Counted from the stretch's first letter, positions 1 through 9,617 are shown. The stretch is 20,646 nt of DNA from Desulfobacterales bacterium (GCA_030601485.1 JAUVTO010000014.1:1-20646), one strand, 5' to 3'. A program made the numbers and translations. Notes: generated by a model not told the origin, from the letters alone.

Positions 1-1360
1 TCTCTTTTTTATATGAATCAAATTTTTGTTGGGCCGTTACTTTTTTCTCCCGAAGTTTTTCCACTTTTTGATTGGTTGAGGCTTCTTCTTCATCTATGAT
101 TTTCAGTCGTCTTTTAAGACTTTCTTTATTGCGCGAAGCGTTTTGACAGATATTTTTGTATTGGGCTTCCCGGGCCACCAGATCCATTAGATCTGCCTTA
201 CATGTTTCAAGCTCTTGATTCAACACAGAGACTCGATCTTTAATGGTTTGTGAGGCCGACCGCTCCCGGTCGATGGTCGATCTTACGGTCTCTATGTTGC
301 CTTGAATGCTGATATTCTGGTTTTCAACCTGAGCGACTTCGGAGGTTAAGTTCCGGTTCTTCTCTTCAAGGTTTCTGTGAGCAGACTCAAGTTCTCCACA
401 TTCGTTGATTAGCCGTTCCACCTCTTTTCGAAAGTGGTCTATATCATTTTCCATGCGGTCTATATTGCGCTGTATTTCGAATATGCGGGACTTTTGGTTC
501 GAAATCTCCTGATTTTTCTCCGAGCGCCGGAATTTGATCTTTTCAACTTCCGCATCAAGGTTTTTCAACCGGGTTGTATGCTCAATATCTGTATCCTTTA
601 GATTTGTTAATACCGCATCGGTTTCATCAATTTTATGAGTGTAGTCGTTATAGTAATGCAGGGCAATGGCGATATCGAGATTCCTGATGCGCTTTTGATG
701 CTTTTTATACCGTTCAGCTTTTCTGGCCTGACGTTTCAGGCCGGCTATCTGCCGTTTTATTTCCGCAATGATGTCTGTAACCCGCAAAAGGTTCTGATTT
801 GTAGCCTGGATTTTACGAAGAGCTTCCTTTTTATGGGTCTTATACCGTGTAATTCCTGCTGCTTCTTCAATAAAAACTCTTCTTTCTTCGGGTCCGGCAT
901 CCGTAATTACGCCAATATTTCCCTGTTGTATTATGGAATAGGATTTGGTCCCCATGCCGGTTCCCATAAAGATATTATGTATATCCTTAAGCCGGCATTG
1001 TTGTTTGTTGATGAAGTAGGCGCTTTCTCCGGAACGGTAAAGACGCCGGGTTAACATGATTTCGGTAAAGTCTTTGAGCTCTTCGGGAGCATTGCCGTTG
1101 TCGTTTGCAAGGGTTAAGGAGACCTCTGCCATATTCACTGCGGGTTTTCCGTTTGTACCTGAAAATATTACGTCTTCCATGGATTTCCCGCGGAGCTGCT
1201 TCACGCTCTGTTCTCCCATAACCCATCTAATTGCATCTACGACATTGCTTTTGCCGCAACCGTTCGGACCCACAAACGCAGAAATACCCGGAGGAAATTC
1301 AATACTGTTTTTTTCAACAAAGGATTTAAATCCATGGAGTTCCAGTTTCTTTAGTTTCAT
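1..1360 (-). CDS. smc: Chromosome partition protein SMC, N-terminal part (cut by window edge)
   Basis: This is the ATPase that compacts and segregates the chromosome, working as a homodimer with ScpA/ScpB. I translated about 453 residues from the ATG at 1358-1360 and the frame stays open to the left edge. The start is typical (MKLKKLELHGFKSF). A Walker A motif GPNGCGKSN lies at residues 31-39, the Q-loop region SIIQQGNIG at about 142-150, and the bacterial SMC hallmark FIEEAAGITRYK at about 163-174. A long Lys/Glu/Arg/Gln-rich coiled coil follows from about residue 180 to the edge. The hinge, second coil and C-terminal Walker B/signature lie outside the window. An AGGAG (CTCCT at 1371-1375 on plus) sits 10 bases before the ATG and supports this start. 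The next gene is divergent and about 500 bp away. The family call is very secure; only completeness is unknown. Confidence 0.97.
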   Translation of the reverse strand, partial: MKLKKLELHGFKSFVEKNSIEFPPGISAFVGPNGCGKSNVVDAIRWVMGEQSVKQLRGKSMEDVIFSGTNGKPAVNMAEVSLTLANDNGNAPEELKDFTEIMLTRRLYRSGESAYFINKQQCRLKDIHNIFMGTGMGTKSYSIIQQGNIGVITDAGPEERRVFIEEAAGITRYKTHKKEALRKIQATNQNLLRVTDIIAEIKRQIAGLKRQARKAERYKKHQKRIRNLDIAIALHYYNDYTHKIDETDAVLTNLKDTDIEHTTRLKNLDAEVEKIKFRRSEKNQEISNQKSRIFEIQRNIDRMENDIDHFRKEVERLINECGELESAHRNLEEKNRNLTSEVAQVENQNISIQGNIETVRSTIDRERSASQTIKDRVSVLNQELETCKADLMDLVAREAQYKNICQNASRNKESLKRRLKIIDEEEASTNQKVEKLREKKVTAQQKFDSYKKE

Positions 1361-1861
1361 GCGATTAAATCTCCTGTTTCACCAAAATTCTGTAAGCCTA
1401 TTATTGGCCGGATATACAAGTTGAGCTTGCGAATTCGAAAAGTTGTAGAATTCCCAAGACGTTTAATTATTTTAAATTTATATTTTGTGTGTCTGTGCCT
1501 TTTTACCCAATATTTTTGGTTCCGGTTTTATCCAGATTAGGATTAACCACAATAAATAACAGGAATTCATCAGCTTGTAAAGGGAAAAACACAACAGACG
1601 GTATAATTTTGTCGATCTGAGTACAATATGTGGTGGAAGATACGTATTTGTCGTTTTGTCCTGCTAAGGATTTCAAAAAACTAAACCTACAATTTTAAAA
1701 AAATATTCTTTATGGAATTAATAATTGCAAACTGTTATATGTGCAAGGCAATTTTTTCTGCTTGATGGCCAATGGTTGACGGTCTCGTAAAAAGTCAGAT
1801 CCCACGAATGTAGAGAATAACTATAGTCATAAAATAGCAAATCGCAATAGGGTATGTCATT
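1361..1861. other. AT-rich divergent intergenic region
   Basis: About 500 bp between smc (minus) and the transporter (plus). It is AT-rich with no convincing ORF on either strand. It should hold the promoters of both divergent genes, but I could not pick a clear -35/-10 pair. A short string at 1777-1796 (GACGGTCTCGTAAAAAGTCA) looks like a repeat-element end, but I see no partner for it here. Confidence 0.5.
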
Positions 1862-2824
1862 TTGTCCGGCTTAATTAAAAAATACTGGTTCATTGCAGGA
1901 CTTGTTCTTGTTTTTACGGTAACTGTTGCCGATACTACCGAAACGGTTTCCGATATCGGAAGATGGTTCAAAATGCATCGGGGGCCGGATGCCGTGATTG
2001 TTCTGATATTCTTTTTTTCCGGTTTGATATTAAATGCCCGGCAGGTACGGTCGGGTCTGATGGATGTAAAGGGTATAGCCATTGCCCTGACGATAATTTT
2101 TCTTGTTGCACCCATCACCGGAGCATTATTCGGCTTGGCGTCTCTGGGGACCGGGATTAAAATAGGGATTTTTTTGGTGGCGGTGATGCCGACAACATTG
2201 AGCAGCGGTGTTGTAATGACCGGGGCTGCCGGAGGAAATATGGCCCATGCACTGGTGATCACCATACTGGCCAACGGGCTTGCCGTTTTTACCATACCTG
2301 TTGCACTTTCTCTGCTTCTGAATCTAATTGGCGGAACCGCTGTTGTTTCCATTGATAAGCCGGCGATTGTTATGAAGCTCGGGTTTTATGTGCTGTTACC
2401 TCTTTGCACCGGGTTGACAATAAAGTTTTTCACAAAATCTTTCATTGATCGATTTGTTCAGAAACTGCAAGTGTTGAACCAGTGGTTCGTCTTGGGAATC
2501 GTATGGATGGCCATGTCCCAGGCCAGAGATGCGATCATAAGCACGGGAGGCTCGGTGGGCATCATTTTTTTACTGGTATTCGGTTTCCATGGGATACTGT
2601 TGAGTTGTGCAGGCCTTTTCAGCAAATTATTAAAACTGGGCAAAGGCCGCAGAGAAAGTGTTATCTTTATGGGCAGTCAGAAAACACTGCCGCTTTCGGT
2701 CATTTTACAGGTTTCCCTTTTTCCGCAATACGGGATGGCCCTTGTGGTCTGCGTGCTGCATCATATGATCCATCTTTTAATGGACGGATATCTGGTTGGG
2801 AGGCTTAGAAGGATTGAAGATTGA
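1862..2824 (+). CDS. SBF-like (bile acid:sodium symporter family) membrane transporter
   Basis: A polytopic inner-membrane protein of the SBF/BASS superfamily, SBF-like branch; family members couple Na+ to uptake or efflux of organic anions. It has about nine hydrophobic segments over 320 residues, the usual length. The family signature is clear: PTTLSSGVVMTGAAGGN (near residue 110-126) followed by a helix with ANGLAVFTIPVAL, and near the C-terminus GSQKTLPLSVILQVSLFPQ then HHMIHLLMDGYLVGRLRR. The frame opens after a stop at 1835-1837 and the only early start is TTG at 1862, with a weak AGGG upstream; a later ATG at about residue 38 would remove the first membrane segment. Substrate cannot be read from sequence. 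It stands upstream of the phosphofructokinase, which has its own promoter, so the two need not be co-regulated. Confidence 0.85.
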   Translation: MSGLIKKYWFIAGLVLVFTVTVADTTETVSDIGRWFKMHRGPDAVIVLIFFFSGLILNARQVRSGLMDVKGIAIALTIIFLVAPITGALFGLASLGTGIKIGIFLVAVMPTTLSSGVVMTGAAGGNMAHALVITILANGLAVFTIPVALSLLLNLIGGTAVVSIDKPAIVMKLGFYVLLPLCTGLTIKFFTKSFIDRFVQKLQVLNQWFVLGIVWMAMSQARDAIISTGGSVGIIFLLVFGFHGILLSCAGLFSKLLKLGKGRRESVIFMGSQKTLPLSVILQVSLFPQYGMALVVCVLHHMIHLLMDGYLVGRLRRIED

Positions 2825-2853
2825 CTATTGAAGGATTAAGAAATTGAATAATC

Positions 2854-2883
2854 TTGACACAAACATTATAGAGAAGATATTAT
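2854..2883 (+). promoter_or_regulatory. Sigma-70-type promoter for the PPi-phosphofructokinase gene
   Basis: A perfect -35 TTGACA at 2854-2859, an 18-bp spacer, and a -10 TATTAT (5 of 6 consensus) at 2878-2883. Transcription would start near 2890, about 60 bases before the ATG at 2951. This is the cleanest promoter in the window. Confidence 0.55.
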
Positions 2884-2887
2884 CATT

Positions 2888-2915
2888 GATGAATTCATAA
2901 AAGGAAGAATTCATC
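2888..2915. promoter_or_regulatory. Perfect 9-bp dyad at the predicted transcription start
   Basis: GATGAATTC (2888-2896) and GAATTCATC (2907-2915) are exact reverse complements around a 10-base spacer. The dyad begins a few bases after the -10 box, so it could be a repressor operator over the start site or a hairpin at the 5' end of the mRNA. There is no T-run after it, so it is not a terminator. A GGAG at 2940-2943 upstream of the ATG remains free. Confidence 0.5.
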
Positions 2916-2950
2916 GGTTTTCATATGATAACCAGTAATGGAGCTATACC

Positions 2951-5047
2951 ATGGATAAAGACCTCATCAGTATCGAAGAGCTCCTGAAAAATCCCGAAGT
3001 CGAAAAAGCGGCCAGCAATATTAATCAGGAGCTGATTGAACGAAGAGAAAACATTCCCCCTAAATGTGACGTATTTACAAGTTCCTATACGGTTTTGAAG
3101 GATAATGATGATTTCAAATTCAGTATTGACAGGGAAGCCCGGAAACAGTTGCCCGACATTATAGATAACAGAGTTCAATCTATTGTAGGGTTGGATTCCC
3201 CCGAAGAATCCTTCAAACAAAGATACTGTAAAAAGTATACTATCGGTGTCGTGTTTTCAGGCGGTCCTGCTCCCGGAGGACATAATGTCATTGCAGGGCT
3301 TTACGATGCTGCAAAAAAAGCCAATCCCGAAACCAGACTTTTCGGTTTTATCCTTGGTCCGGACGGGATCATTGAAAATGAAGTCATTGAAATAACCGGC
3401 TCTCTTGTGGATTCATACAGAAACCTGGGTGGGTTTACCATGATAAAAACCGGCCGAGCCAAAATAGATACCAAAGAGAAAATGGCCTTTTCAAGAGAGA
3501 CCTGCAAAAGCCTGGGTCTGGATGCCCTTGTCATCGTTGGTGGTGATGATTCAAATACCAATGCGGCGTTTTTGGCACAGGAATTGATTGAAAAGCATAT
3601 CCAGATCATCGGGGTTCCCAAAACCATTGACGGGGATATTCAGGTAAGAGACGCGGAAGGGAAGGTTTTGTGCTCCATGTCCTTTGGTTTTCATACGGCC
3701 GCCAGGGCCTTTGCAAACTCTATCGGTAATTTGTGTACAGACAGCAGTTCGGATGTAAAATACTGGCATATCTGCAAGGTTATGGGAAGAGTCGCCAGCC
3801 ATCTGGCGCTTGAAGTTGCTTTGCAGACCCATGCCAATATGACCCTTATCGGTGAAGATCTTTCCGATTACATCGATAATGAGAGAATCGAAAAAGCTGA
3901 AAAACAAGGGACCGTGGATTATCATGCCTATGGAATGACGTTAAGACACCTTTCCCGTGTGATTTGTGACGGCATTATCAGAAGAGCTTCTGTGGGAAAA
4001 AACTACGGCGTGATTGTAATACCGGAAGGCGTTCTGGAATTTATCAATGAAATACAAATTTTTATCATAAAGCTGAACACAATCATTGCGGAATATAATC
4101 GAACCCATGACACAAATTTCCACGCAGATTTTCCGGCTCTTGAAAATAAGCTGGAATACCTGAGACGGCTGGCCAGGTTCGAAAAGGAAGGTGCGTCTTT
4201 TTCCATATGGAATACACGGGATGATGAGCTGTTTAATGATATTCCTGAATTTTTTCAAGAAGGTCTCCTCATGGAAAGAGACAGTCACGGGAATTTCCAG
4301 TTTTCCCAGGTTGAGACAGAAAAAGTTCTTATGGGGCTGGTCAAAGATTATCTCAATATTCTAAAGGAGCAAGGAGTTTACAAGATCGGGATAGAAAAGT
4401 CCTATTACCGCAAGACCCTTGAAAAAGGAGGTCTTGGTCCGGATTACTTCGGGCCGATTCTTTTCAAGAACTATGATGATTCCGAGTTTCTCCTGATCAA
4501 CGCATCCATCATATCTGCCAAAACCCTCAGACAGGCCCTGGAGAAGGAAGGTGTGATTTCAAAAGATGAAAAGATTCCTGCTCCTGTTGAAAAGATTTTT
4601 CAGAAATCGGTACCCAAATTCAAAACACAGATTCATTTTTACGGTTATGACGGCCGGGGAAACGATCCCACCCGATTTGACTGCAATTATGCGTATAACC
4701 TTGGGCTGACTGTTTTTAGCCTTATCGCCAACGGTGCTACCGGACAGATGGCAGCCATAATGAATTTGGAAAAGGATTTTTCAGAATGGGAACCCATTGG
4801 AATTCCCATTGCCCCGCTTATGCACCTTGAAGAGAGGAAAGGGAAACTGGCACTTGTACTGGAAAAAAGTCTGGTTGATGTTAATTCCGCCTCTTTTAGA
4901 GTGATAAAGGCATTCAGAGAGAAATGGCTTGCGGCGGTACCGGGTGAGGATAACTACAGAAGGCCGGGTCCTATTCGCTTTACCGGGAAAAGTGAAGAAG
5001 ACAGGCCCATTACGCTGGTATTGAATGCACTGGATGATGCCGGCTGA
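2951..5047 (+). CDS. pfp: Diphosphate-dependent fructose-6-phosphate 1-phosphotransferase (PPi-PFK)
   Basis: Reversible cytosolic enzyme: fructose 6-phosphate + PPi to fructose 1,6-bisphosphate + Pi. The glycine-rich FSGGPAPGGHN is at about residues 102-112. GGDDSNTNA at 197-205 carries Asp where ATP-dependent enzymes have Gly (GGDGS), and PKTIDGD at 223-229 has Lys where ATP enzymes have Gly; both are known PPi determinants. VMGRVASHLALEVALQ and the C-terminal GYDGRGNDPTRFDCNYAYN (about 565-583) are typical of the long PPi-PFK clade. At 698 residues it is longer than the usual roughly 550; extra sequence lies in the first ~95 residues and in the C-terminal half. The ATG at 2951 has a GGAG upstream. 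It is likely co-transcribed with the CBS-ACT gene 20 bp downstream. Enzyme call secure; direction of flux unknown. Confidence 0.93.
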   Translation: MDKDLISIEELLKNPEVEKAASNINQELIERRENIPPKCDVFTSSYTVLKDNDDFKFSIDREARKQLPDIIDNRVQSIVGLDSPEESFKQRYCKKYTIGVVFSGGPAPGGHNVIAGLYDAAKKANPETRLFGFILGPDGIIENEVIEITGSLVDSYRNLGGFTMIKTGRAKIDTKEKMAFSRETCKSLGLDALVIVGGDDSNTNAAFLAQELIEKHIQIIGVPKTIDGDIQVRDAEGKVLCSMSFGFHTAARAFANSIGNLCTDSSSDVKYWHICKVMGRVASHLALEVALQTHANMTLIGEDLSDYIDNERIEKAEKQGTVDYHAYGMTLRHLSRVICDGIIRRASVGKNYGVIVIPEGVLEFINEIQIFIIKLNTIIAEYNRTHDTNFHADFPALENKLEYLRRLARFEKEGASFSIWNTRDDELFNDIPEFFQEGLLMERDSHGNFQFSQVETEKVLMGLVKDYLNILKEQGVYKIGIEKSYYRKTLEKGGLGPDYFGPILFKNYDDSEFLLINASIISAKTLRQALEKEGVISKDEKIPAPVEKIFQKSVPKFKTQIHFYGYDGRGNDPTRFDCNYAYNLGLTVFSLIANGATGQMAAIMNLEKDFSEWEPIGIPIAPLMHLEERKGKLALVLEKSLVDVNSASFRVIKAFREKWLAAVPGEDNYRRPGPIRFTGKSEEDRPITLVLNALDDAG

Positions 5048-5067
5048 TCAGAACAAAGGAAGACGCC

Positions 5068-5673
5068 ATGAAAATTAGTTCATTAATGATTCCTGATCCC
5101 ATTACCATAACGGAAAGCGCCTCTATCCAGGAGGCCATTGAACTTATGAAAGTCAATTCAATCCGGCATCTTCCGGTGGTTGGAAAGGGTAACCGGCTAA
5201 AGGGCTTTGTTACTCTTGCGGATTTGAAACAAGGTTTTCTCCCCTCCATGCTGGGAGATGTATCTCTTTCGGATTTGATCGTAAGGAATCCAATTAAGGT
5301 TAAACCCGATGATGACGTGGAGAATGCGGCCCGACTCATTTATAAGCACAAAATCGGCGGAATGCCGGTTGTAAAAAACGATAAACTTATCGGAATAATT
5401 ACCGAAACGGACATCCTCCGGGCCTTTATTGACATGATGGGTCTTCTTACCGCCAGTTCCCGTATTGACCTGGTTGTTGGAGATGAACCGGGTGCATTCA
5501 GAAACGTGTCACAGATTATAAACGATAATGGCGGAGATATTATAAACGTTGGGATTACCGCACAAGAAATCAGTAAACGGGTATATTATTTTAGGCTTTC
5601 GACCTGCGATACCGCTGTTATCAAAAAAGCCCTGGAACAGGAAGGGTACAAAGTACTGGATGCCATGGATTAG
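5068..5673 (+). CDS. CBS-CBS-ACT domain protein (AcuB-like)
   Basis: A 201-residue soluble, probably ligand-sensing protein. CBS 1 spans about residues 1-60 (SIRHLPVVGKGNRLKGFVTLADL), CBS 2 about 65-125 (KIGGMPVVKNDKLIGIITETDIL), and an ACT-like fold about 130-200 (GAFRNVSQIINDNGGDIINVGI). CBS pairs usually bind adenine nucleotides and ACT domains bind small metabolites. The arrangement resembles AcuB-type proteins. An AAGGA lies shortly before the ATG at 5068. The 20-bp gap to the PPi-PFK stop argues for one transcript, so it may sense energy charge next to a reversible glycolytic step; that link is inference. It converges with ahbD, 36 bp from the ahbD stop, and I see no clear terminator between them. 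Confidence 0.88.
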   Translation: MKISSLMIPDPITITESASIQEAIELMKVNSIRHLPVVGKGNRLKGFVTLADLKQGFLPSMLGDVSLSDLIVRNPIKVKPDDDVENAARLIYKHKIGGMPVVKNDKLIGIITETDILRAFIDMMGLLTASSRIDLVVGDEPGAFRNVSQIINDNGGDIINVGITAQEISKRVYYFRLSTCDTAVIKKALEQEGYKVLDAMD

Positions 5674-5709
5674 CCCAAAGGTGAACCTGATCCGCCGAAA
5701 CAGCCCAAA

Positions 5710-6846
5710 TTAACCGATATTGCGGCAGCCATGAGCCTCGAAGTCCTCATGGGAAGCCGGATGATAACTGCACAGGGGCTCTTCGGCCAGAAAATCCCCT
5801 GTTGCTTCATAAGCCCTTGCTCTGCAGCCGCCGCAAACCTTTCTATATTCACACCGGTGACATTTTCCCTTGAGATTATCAAAATTGCGTAACGATAAAA
5901 ACACATCTGAGCTATTCCAGATGTCCGAAAAGGATGTTTTGGTAATATCACCGCAATTAACCTGGAGAAATCCGCAGGGCTGAACAATGCCCCGGTACGA
6001 AATAAAACAGAAGCCGGTTCCTCCCAGGCATCCCCGGGTAACGGCATCCATTCCGTGGGTTTTGAAGGTAACAGACTTTCCTTCTTGTTTTGTTCTTTGC
6101 CGGAGGATGCGGTAGTAATGGGGAGCGCATGTGGCTTTAAGCTGTAAAGACGTCTTTTCCCTCTGGTCATAAAACCAGTTTAATGTGCGCTCGTACTCTT
6201 CTGCTGTTATTTCCTGGTCCACTATATATTTGCCGCGACCGGTTGGAACCAAAAGAAAGATGTGGTGAGCAACTGCCCCCAGTTTTGTGGCCAGTTCCTG
6301 GATTTTCGGGATTTCACTAAGATTGGTCTTTGTAATCGTGGTGTTTATTTGGAATTCTATTCCCGCATCTTTGACTCGCCGTATTCCGCGAAGCGCGCCT
6401 TCAAAGGCGCCTTGCACTCCCCTGAACCTGTCATGGCTTTCTCTGGTCGCACCATCCAGGCTGACACTTATCCGTTTAATGCCGGCATCCGCCATTTGTC
6501 CGGTGGTTTTTTCAGTAATGAGTGTGCCGTTTGGCGCCATGACCATTCTGAGCCCTTTTTCTGTGCCGTATTTTGCGATATCAAAAATGTCCGGTCGTAA
6601 CAGCGGTTCTCCGCCGGTCAAAATTACGATGGGTTCTCCAACTTGTGCGATCTGATCCAGAAGGTGAAAAGACTCCCGGGTGTCAAGTTCGCCGATGAAT
6701 GGGCCGTGTTCGGCGGATGCGCGGCAGTGCACACAGGCGAGGTTGCAGTTGCGCGTGGTTTCCCAGGCAACCAGGCGCAGAGCGGCGTTTTTGTTTTTGA
6801 CTTTGGAATGAGATTTTTCAGCTGATGTGTTGTTAGTTTTTGTCAT
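5710..6846 (-). CDS. ahbD: Radical SAM heme b synthase AhbD (Fe-coproporphyrin decarboxylase)
   Basis: Last step of the siroheme-dependent heme pathway: two propionates of Fe-coproporphyrin III are oxidatively decarboxylated to the vinyl groups of heme b. The radical SAM motif CNLACVHC gives Cys34, Cys38 and Cys41. The glycine-rich ILTGGEPLLRPD follows, then SVSLDGATRESHDRFRGV. The C-terminus has a SPASM/twitch-like Cys set (CLGGTGFC, VQPCGF, CHRCEYRKVCGGC, EPLCSYHP) for an auxiliary Fe-S cluster. I chose the ATG at 6846 (378 aa). The frame stays open to 6984, but those 46 codons translate repetitive DNA and add nothing family-like. No good Shine-Dalgarno is visible. Which of AhbC and AhbD this is rests on recall of the families plus its pairing with the clear AhbC at 8439-9617. 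Confidence 0.85.
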   Translation of the reverse strand: MTKTNNTSAEKSHSKVKNKNAALRLVAWETTRNCNLACVHCRASAEHGPFIGELDTRESFHLLDQIAQVGEPIVILTGGEPLLRPDIFDIAKYGTEKGLRMVMAPNGTLITEKTTGQMADAGIKRISVSLDGATRESHDRFRGVQGAFEGALRGIRRVKDAGIEFQINTTITKTNLSEIPKIQELATKLGAVAHHIFLLVPTGRGKYIVDQEITAEEYERTLNWFYDQREKTSLQLKATCAPHYYRILRQRTKQEGKSVTFKTHGMDAVTRGCLGGTGFCFISYRGIVQPCGFLQVNCGDITKTSFSDIWNSSDVFLSLRNFDNLKGKCHRCEYRKVCGGCRARAYEATGDFLAEEPLCSYHPASHEDFEAHGCRNIG

Positions 6847-6863
6847 GGTATTTATTGATTTAT

Positions 6864-6909
6864 AGTGAGCTAAAGTTTGAAGTGATCTAAAGTGAGCTAA
6901 AGTTAAGGA
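6864..6909. repeat. Dispersed intergenic repeat (AGTGAGCTAAAGT family), copy 1
   Basis: AGTGAGCTAA occurs at 6864-6873 and 6891-6900, with a variant AGTGATCTAA at 6881-6890. The 20-base string at 6890-6909 differs by one base from the left arm and by one base from the reverse complement of the right arm of the inverted repeat at 20508-20584, so it is a family member. It is followed by a small GC hairpin, GCGCC-ACA-GGCGC, at 6912-6924. It lies just upstream of ahbD. Confidence 0.65.
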
Positions 6910-6943
6910 AAGCGCCACAGGCGCAACACATTTAATATTGTAA

Positions 6944-7247
6944 CCGTTCACGGACTTTTTGAAACCCAAAATTCCAACCGCCAAAGATCAATTAAATCAC
7001 AAATTACAAATACCAAATTACAATTAAAACGCAAATACCAAGCACCAAATCTTAAACAAATCTCAAACTCCAAATTCCAAACCGGTTCCCTCCGGGCCGT
7101 AGGCCCTATGGACCGGAGGCAAAGCGATTGTTTTTTTTGAATTTTGAATTTCGGTCACGCGCAGCGCAGGCGCCGCGTGTTGTAATTTATTTGTTTTTTG
7201 GGATTTGTTATTTGGAATTTCCACTAACTCAATTACACCGTGAACGG
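6944..7247. mobile_element. About 300-bp non-coding element with inverted ends (MITE-like)
   Basis: CCGTTCACGG at 6944-6953 and CCGTGAACGG at 7238-7247 are exact reverse complements. TTAATATT flanks the outside on both sides (6932-6939 and 7252-7259) and could be a target duplication, but it is AT-rich and nearly palindromic. Inside are A/C-rich 7-bp repeats of the CAAATTA/CAAATAC type (about 6995-7080), a nested hairpin at 7089-7119 (CCTCC/GGAGG around GGGCC/GGCCC), a GC-rich inverted stretch near 7157-7180 (CACGCG...CGCGTG), and T/G-rich repeats that partly mirror the left arm. No ORF. It occupies most of the 436-bp gap between hemB and ahbD. Confidence 0.5.
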
Positions 7248-7282
7248 ATACTTAATATTTAAATTGATAGAATGCCTACACT

Positions 7283-8257
7283 TTAGGCTCTTAATTCTTC
7301 GGCAGCTTCAATGGCAAAATAGGTCAAAATCATGTCGGCCCCGGCTCGCTTAATGGCCGTGAGAGACTCCATCATGACTTTTTTTCCGTCTATCCACCCC
7401 ATTTTGTCGGCCGCTTTTATCATGGCATACTCACCGCTGACATTATAGGCTGCCAGGGGAAGATCAATCTCTTCACGAATTCGGCAGACAATGTCAAGAT
7501 AAGGAAGGGCCGGTTTTACCATTATGATATCCGCTCCTTCTTCTATGTCCATGCTCACTTCCCGAATGGCTTCCAGCGCATTGGCAGGGTCCATCTGGTA
7601 AGTCCGGCGATCTCCGAATTTGGGGGCCGAGTCCGCGGCATCACGGAAGGGTCCGTAAAATGCAGAGCAATATTTGGCGGCATATGACATTATCGGGATA
7701 TTACTTAAATCGTTTTCATCCAGAATATTGCGAATTTCCGCCACACGGCCGTCCATCATATCGGACGGGGCAACCATATCCGCGCCGGATTTTGCGTGAG
7801 ACAGTGCGGTTCTGGCAAGAAGATCCAGGGAGGCGTCATTGTCTATGATTTGACCGTCAACAAACCCGCAATGGCCGTGATCCGTGTACTGGCAAAGACA
7901 CACATCGGTTATGACATTAAGATCGGGCATCTTGTTTTTGAGAGCACGGGTCGCTTTTTGGACAATACCGTCTTTGGCATAAGCGCTGGTTGCAAGGGGA
8001 TCTTTCTTGTCCGGTATTCCAAAAAGCATTATCGCCGGGATACCTAGCTCATATGCTTTTTTTGACGTGTTAATAAGATTATCTATGGATAACTGGAAGT
8101 GTCCGGGCATGGAATCGATTGGATTTTTAACCCCTTTGCCGTCAATGGCAAAAAGAGGAAGGATCAGGTCATCTACCGAGAGTCTGGTTTCGCGAATCAT
8201 CCGTCGAAACGCATCATTTTGCCGCAACCGTCTTGGTCTGTAATCGGGGAAAAGCAT
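7283..8257 (-). CDS. hemB: Delta-aminolevulinic acid dehydratase (porphobilinogen synthase)
   Basis: Condenses two 5-aminolevulinate molecules to porphobilinogen, the common precursor of siroheme and heme; a cytosolic homo-octamer in known cases. The 324-residue protein is full length. The zinc-binding cysteines are present in DVCLCQYTDHGHCG (Cys120, Cys122, Cys130), so this is a Zn-type enzyme. The two active-site lysines are Lys195 (MSYAAKYCSAFYGPFRDA) and the Schiff-base Lys248 (MVKPALPYLD). An AGGAG (CTCCT at 8263-8267 on plus) precedes the ATG at 8257. It lies between ahbC and ahbD on the same strand, separated from each by a repeat element rather than tightly packed, so co-transcription is likely but not proven. 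Confidence 0.97.
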   Translation of the reverse strand: MLFPDYRPRRLRQNDAFRRMIRETRLSVDDLILPLFAIDGKGVKNPIDSMPGHFQLSIDNLINTSKKAYELGIPAIMLFGIPDKKDPLATSAYAKDGIVQKATRALKNKMPDLNVITDVCLCQYTDHGHCGFVDGQIIDNDASLDLLARTALSHAKSGADMVAPSDMMDGRVAEIRNILDENDLSNIPIMSYAAKYCSAFYGPFRDAADSAPKFGDRRTYQMDPANALEAIREVSMDIEEGADIIMVKPALPYLDIVCRIREEIDLPLAAYNVSGEYAMIKAADKMGWIDGKKVMMESLTAIKRAGADMILTYFAIEAAEELRA

Positions 8258-8298
8258 AGTAGCTCCTATTTTATGTGATAACTATCCAAGAGACCTTT

Positions 8299-8438
8299 GA
8301 GACCTTTGTAAAGCGTTCAATTTTGTTCAAGTTCAAGGAAGACGAAGATTTTAACCACAGGAATACTTTAGGTATTTTGAGGATTAAAATCTGAGTCTGA
8401 CGCAGAAATTGGGCAAAAGGGGATGCTTTGCAAAGGTC

Positions 8439-8440
<2 letters not shown>
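8299..8440. mobile_element. 142-bp MITE-like element with 16-bp inverted ends
   Basis: GAGACCTTTGTAAAGC at 8299-8314 matches the reverse complement of GCTTTGCAAAGGTCTC at 8425-8440 in 15 of 16 positions. The left end is preceded by a partial copy of itself (GAGACCTTTG at 8290-8299). The interior is non-coding and folds back: GATTTTAACC pairs with GGATTAAAATC, and AATAC-CTTTAG-GTATT-like sequence sits at the tip. No clear target duplication is visible. It fills the hemB-ahbC gap, and its right end supplies two of the three bases of the ahbC stop codon. Confidence 0.65.

Positions 8441-9617
<1,177 letters not shown>

Noticed and set aside
1777..1796. GACGGTCTCGTAAAAAGTCA as an end of a mobile element
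   Set aside because: It shares GGTCTC with the element at 8299-8440, but there is no inverted partner or internal similarity nearby.
1795..2352. 185-aa minus-strand ORF over the transporter
   Set aside because: It lies opposite the SBF-like gene, which has clear membrane topology and family motifs; the reverse peptide has no recognisable domain.
6847..6984. Extension of the ahbD frame upstream to an ATG at 6984 (46 extra codons)
   Set aside because: These codons translate the AGTGAGCTAAAGT repeats and part of the inverted-end element, giving a repetitive peptide (LTLAHFRSLQTLAHY) with no family match; the ATG at 6846 leads straight into the AhbD domain.
7089..7138. Hairpin plus T-run on plus as a terminator
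   Set aside because: The T-run begins about 12 bases after the stem and no plus-strand gene precedes it; it is better explained as internal structure of the repeat element.
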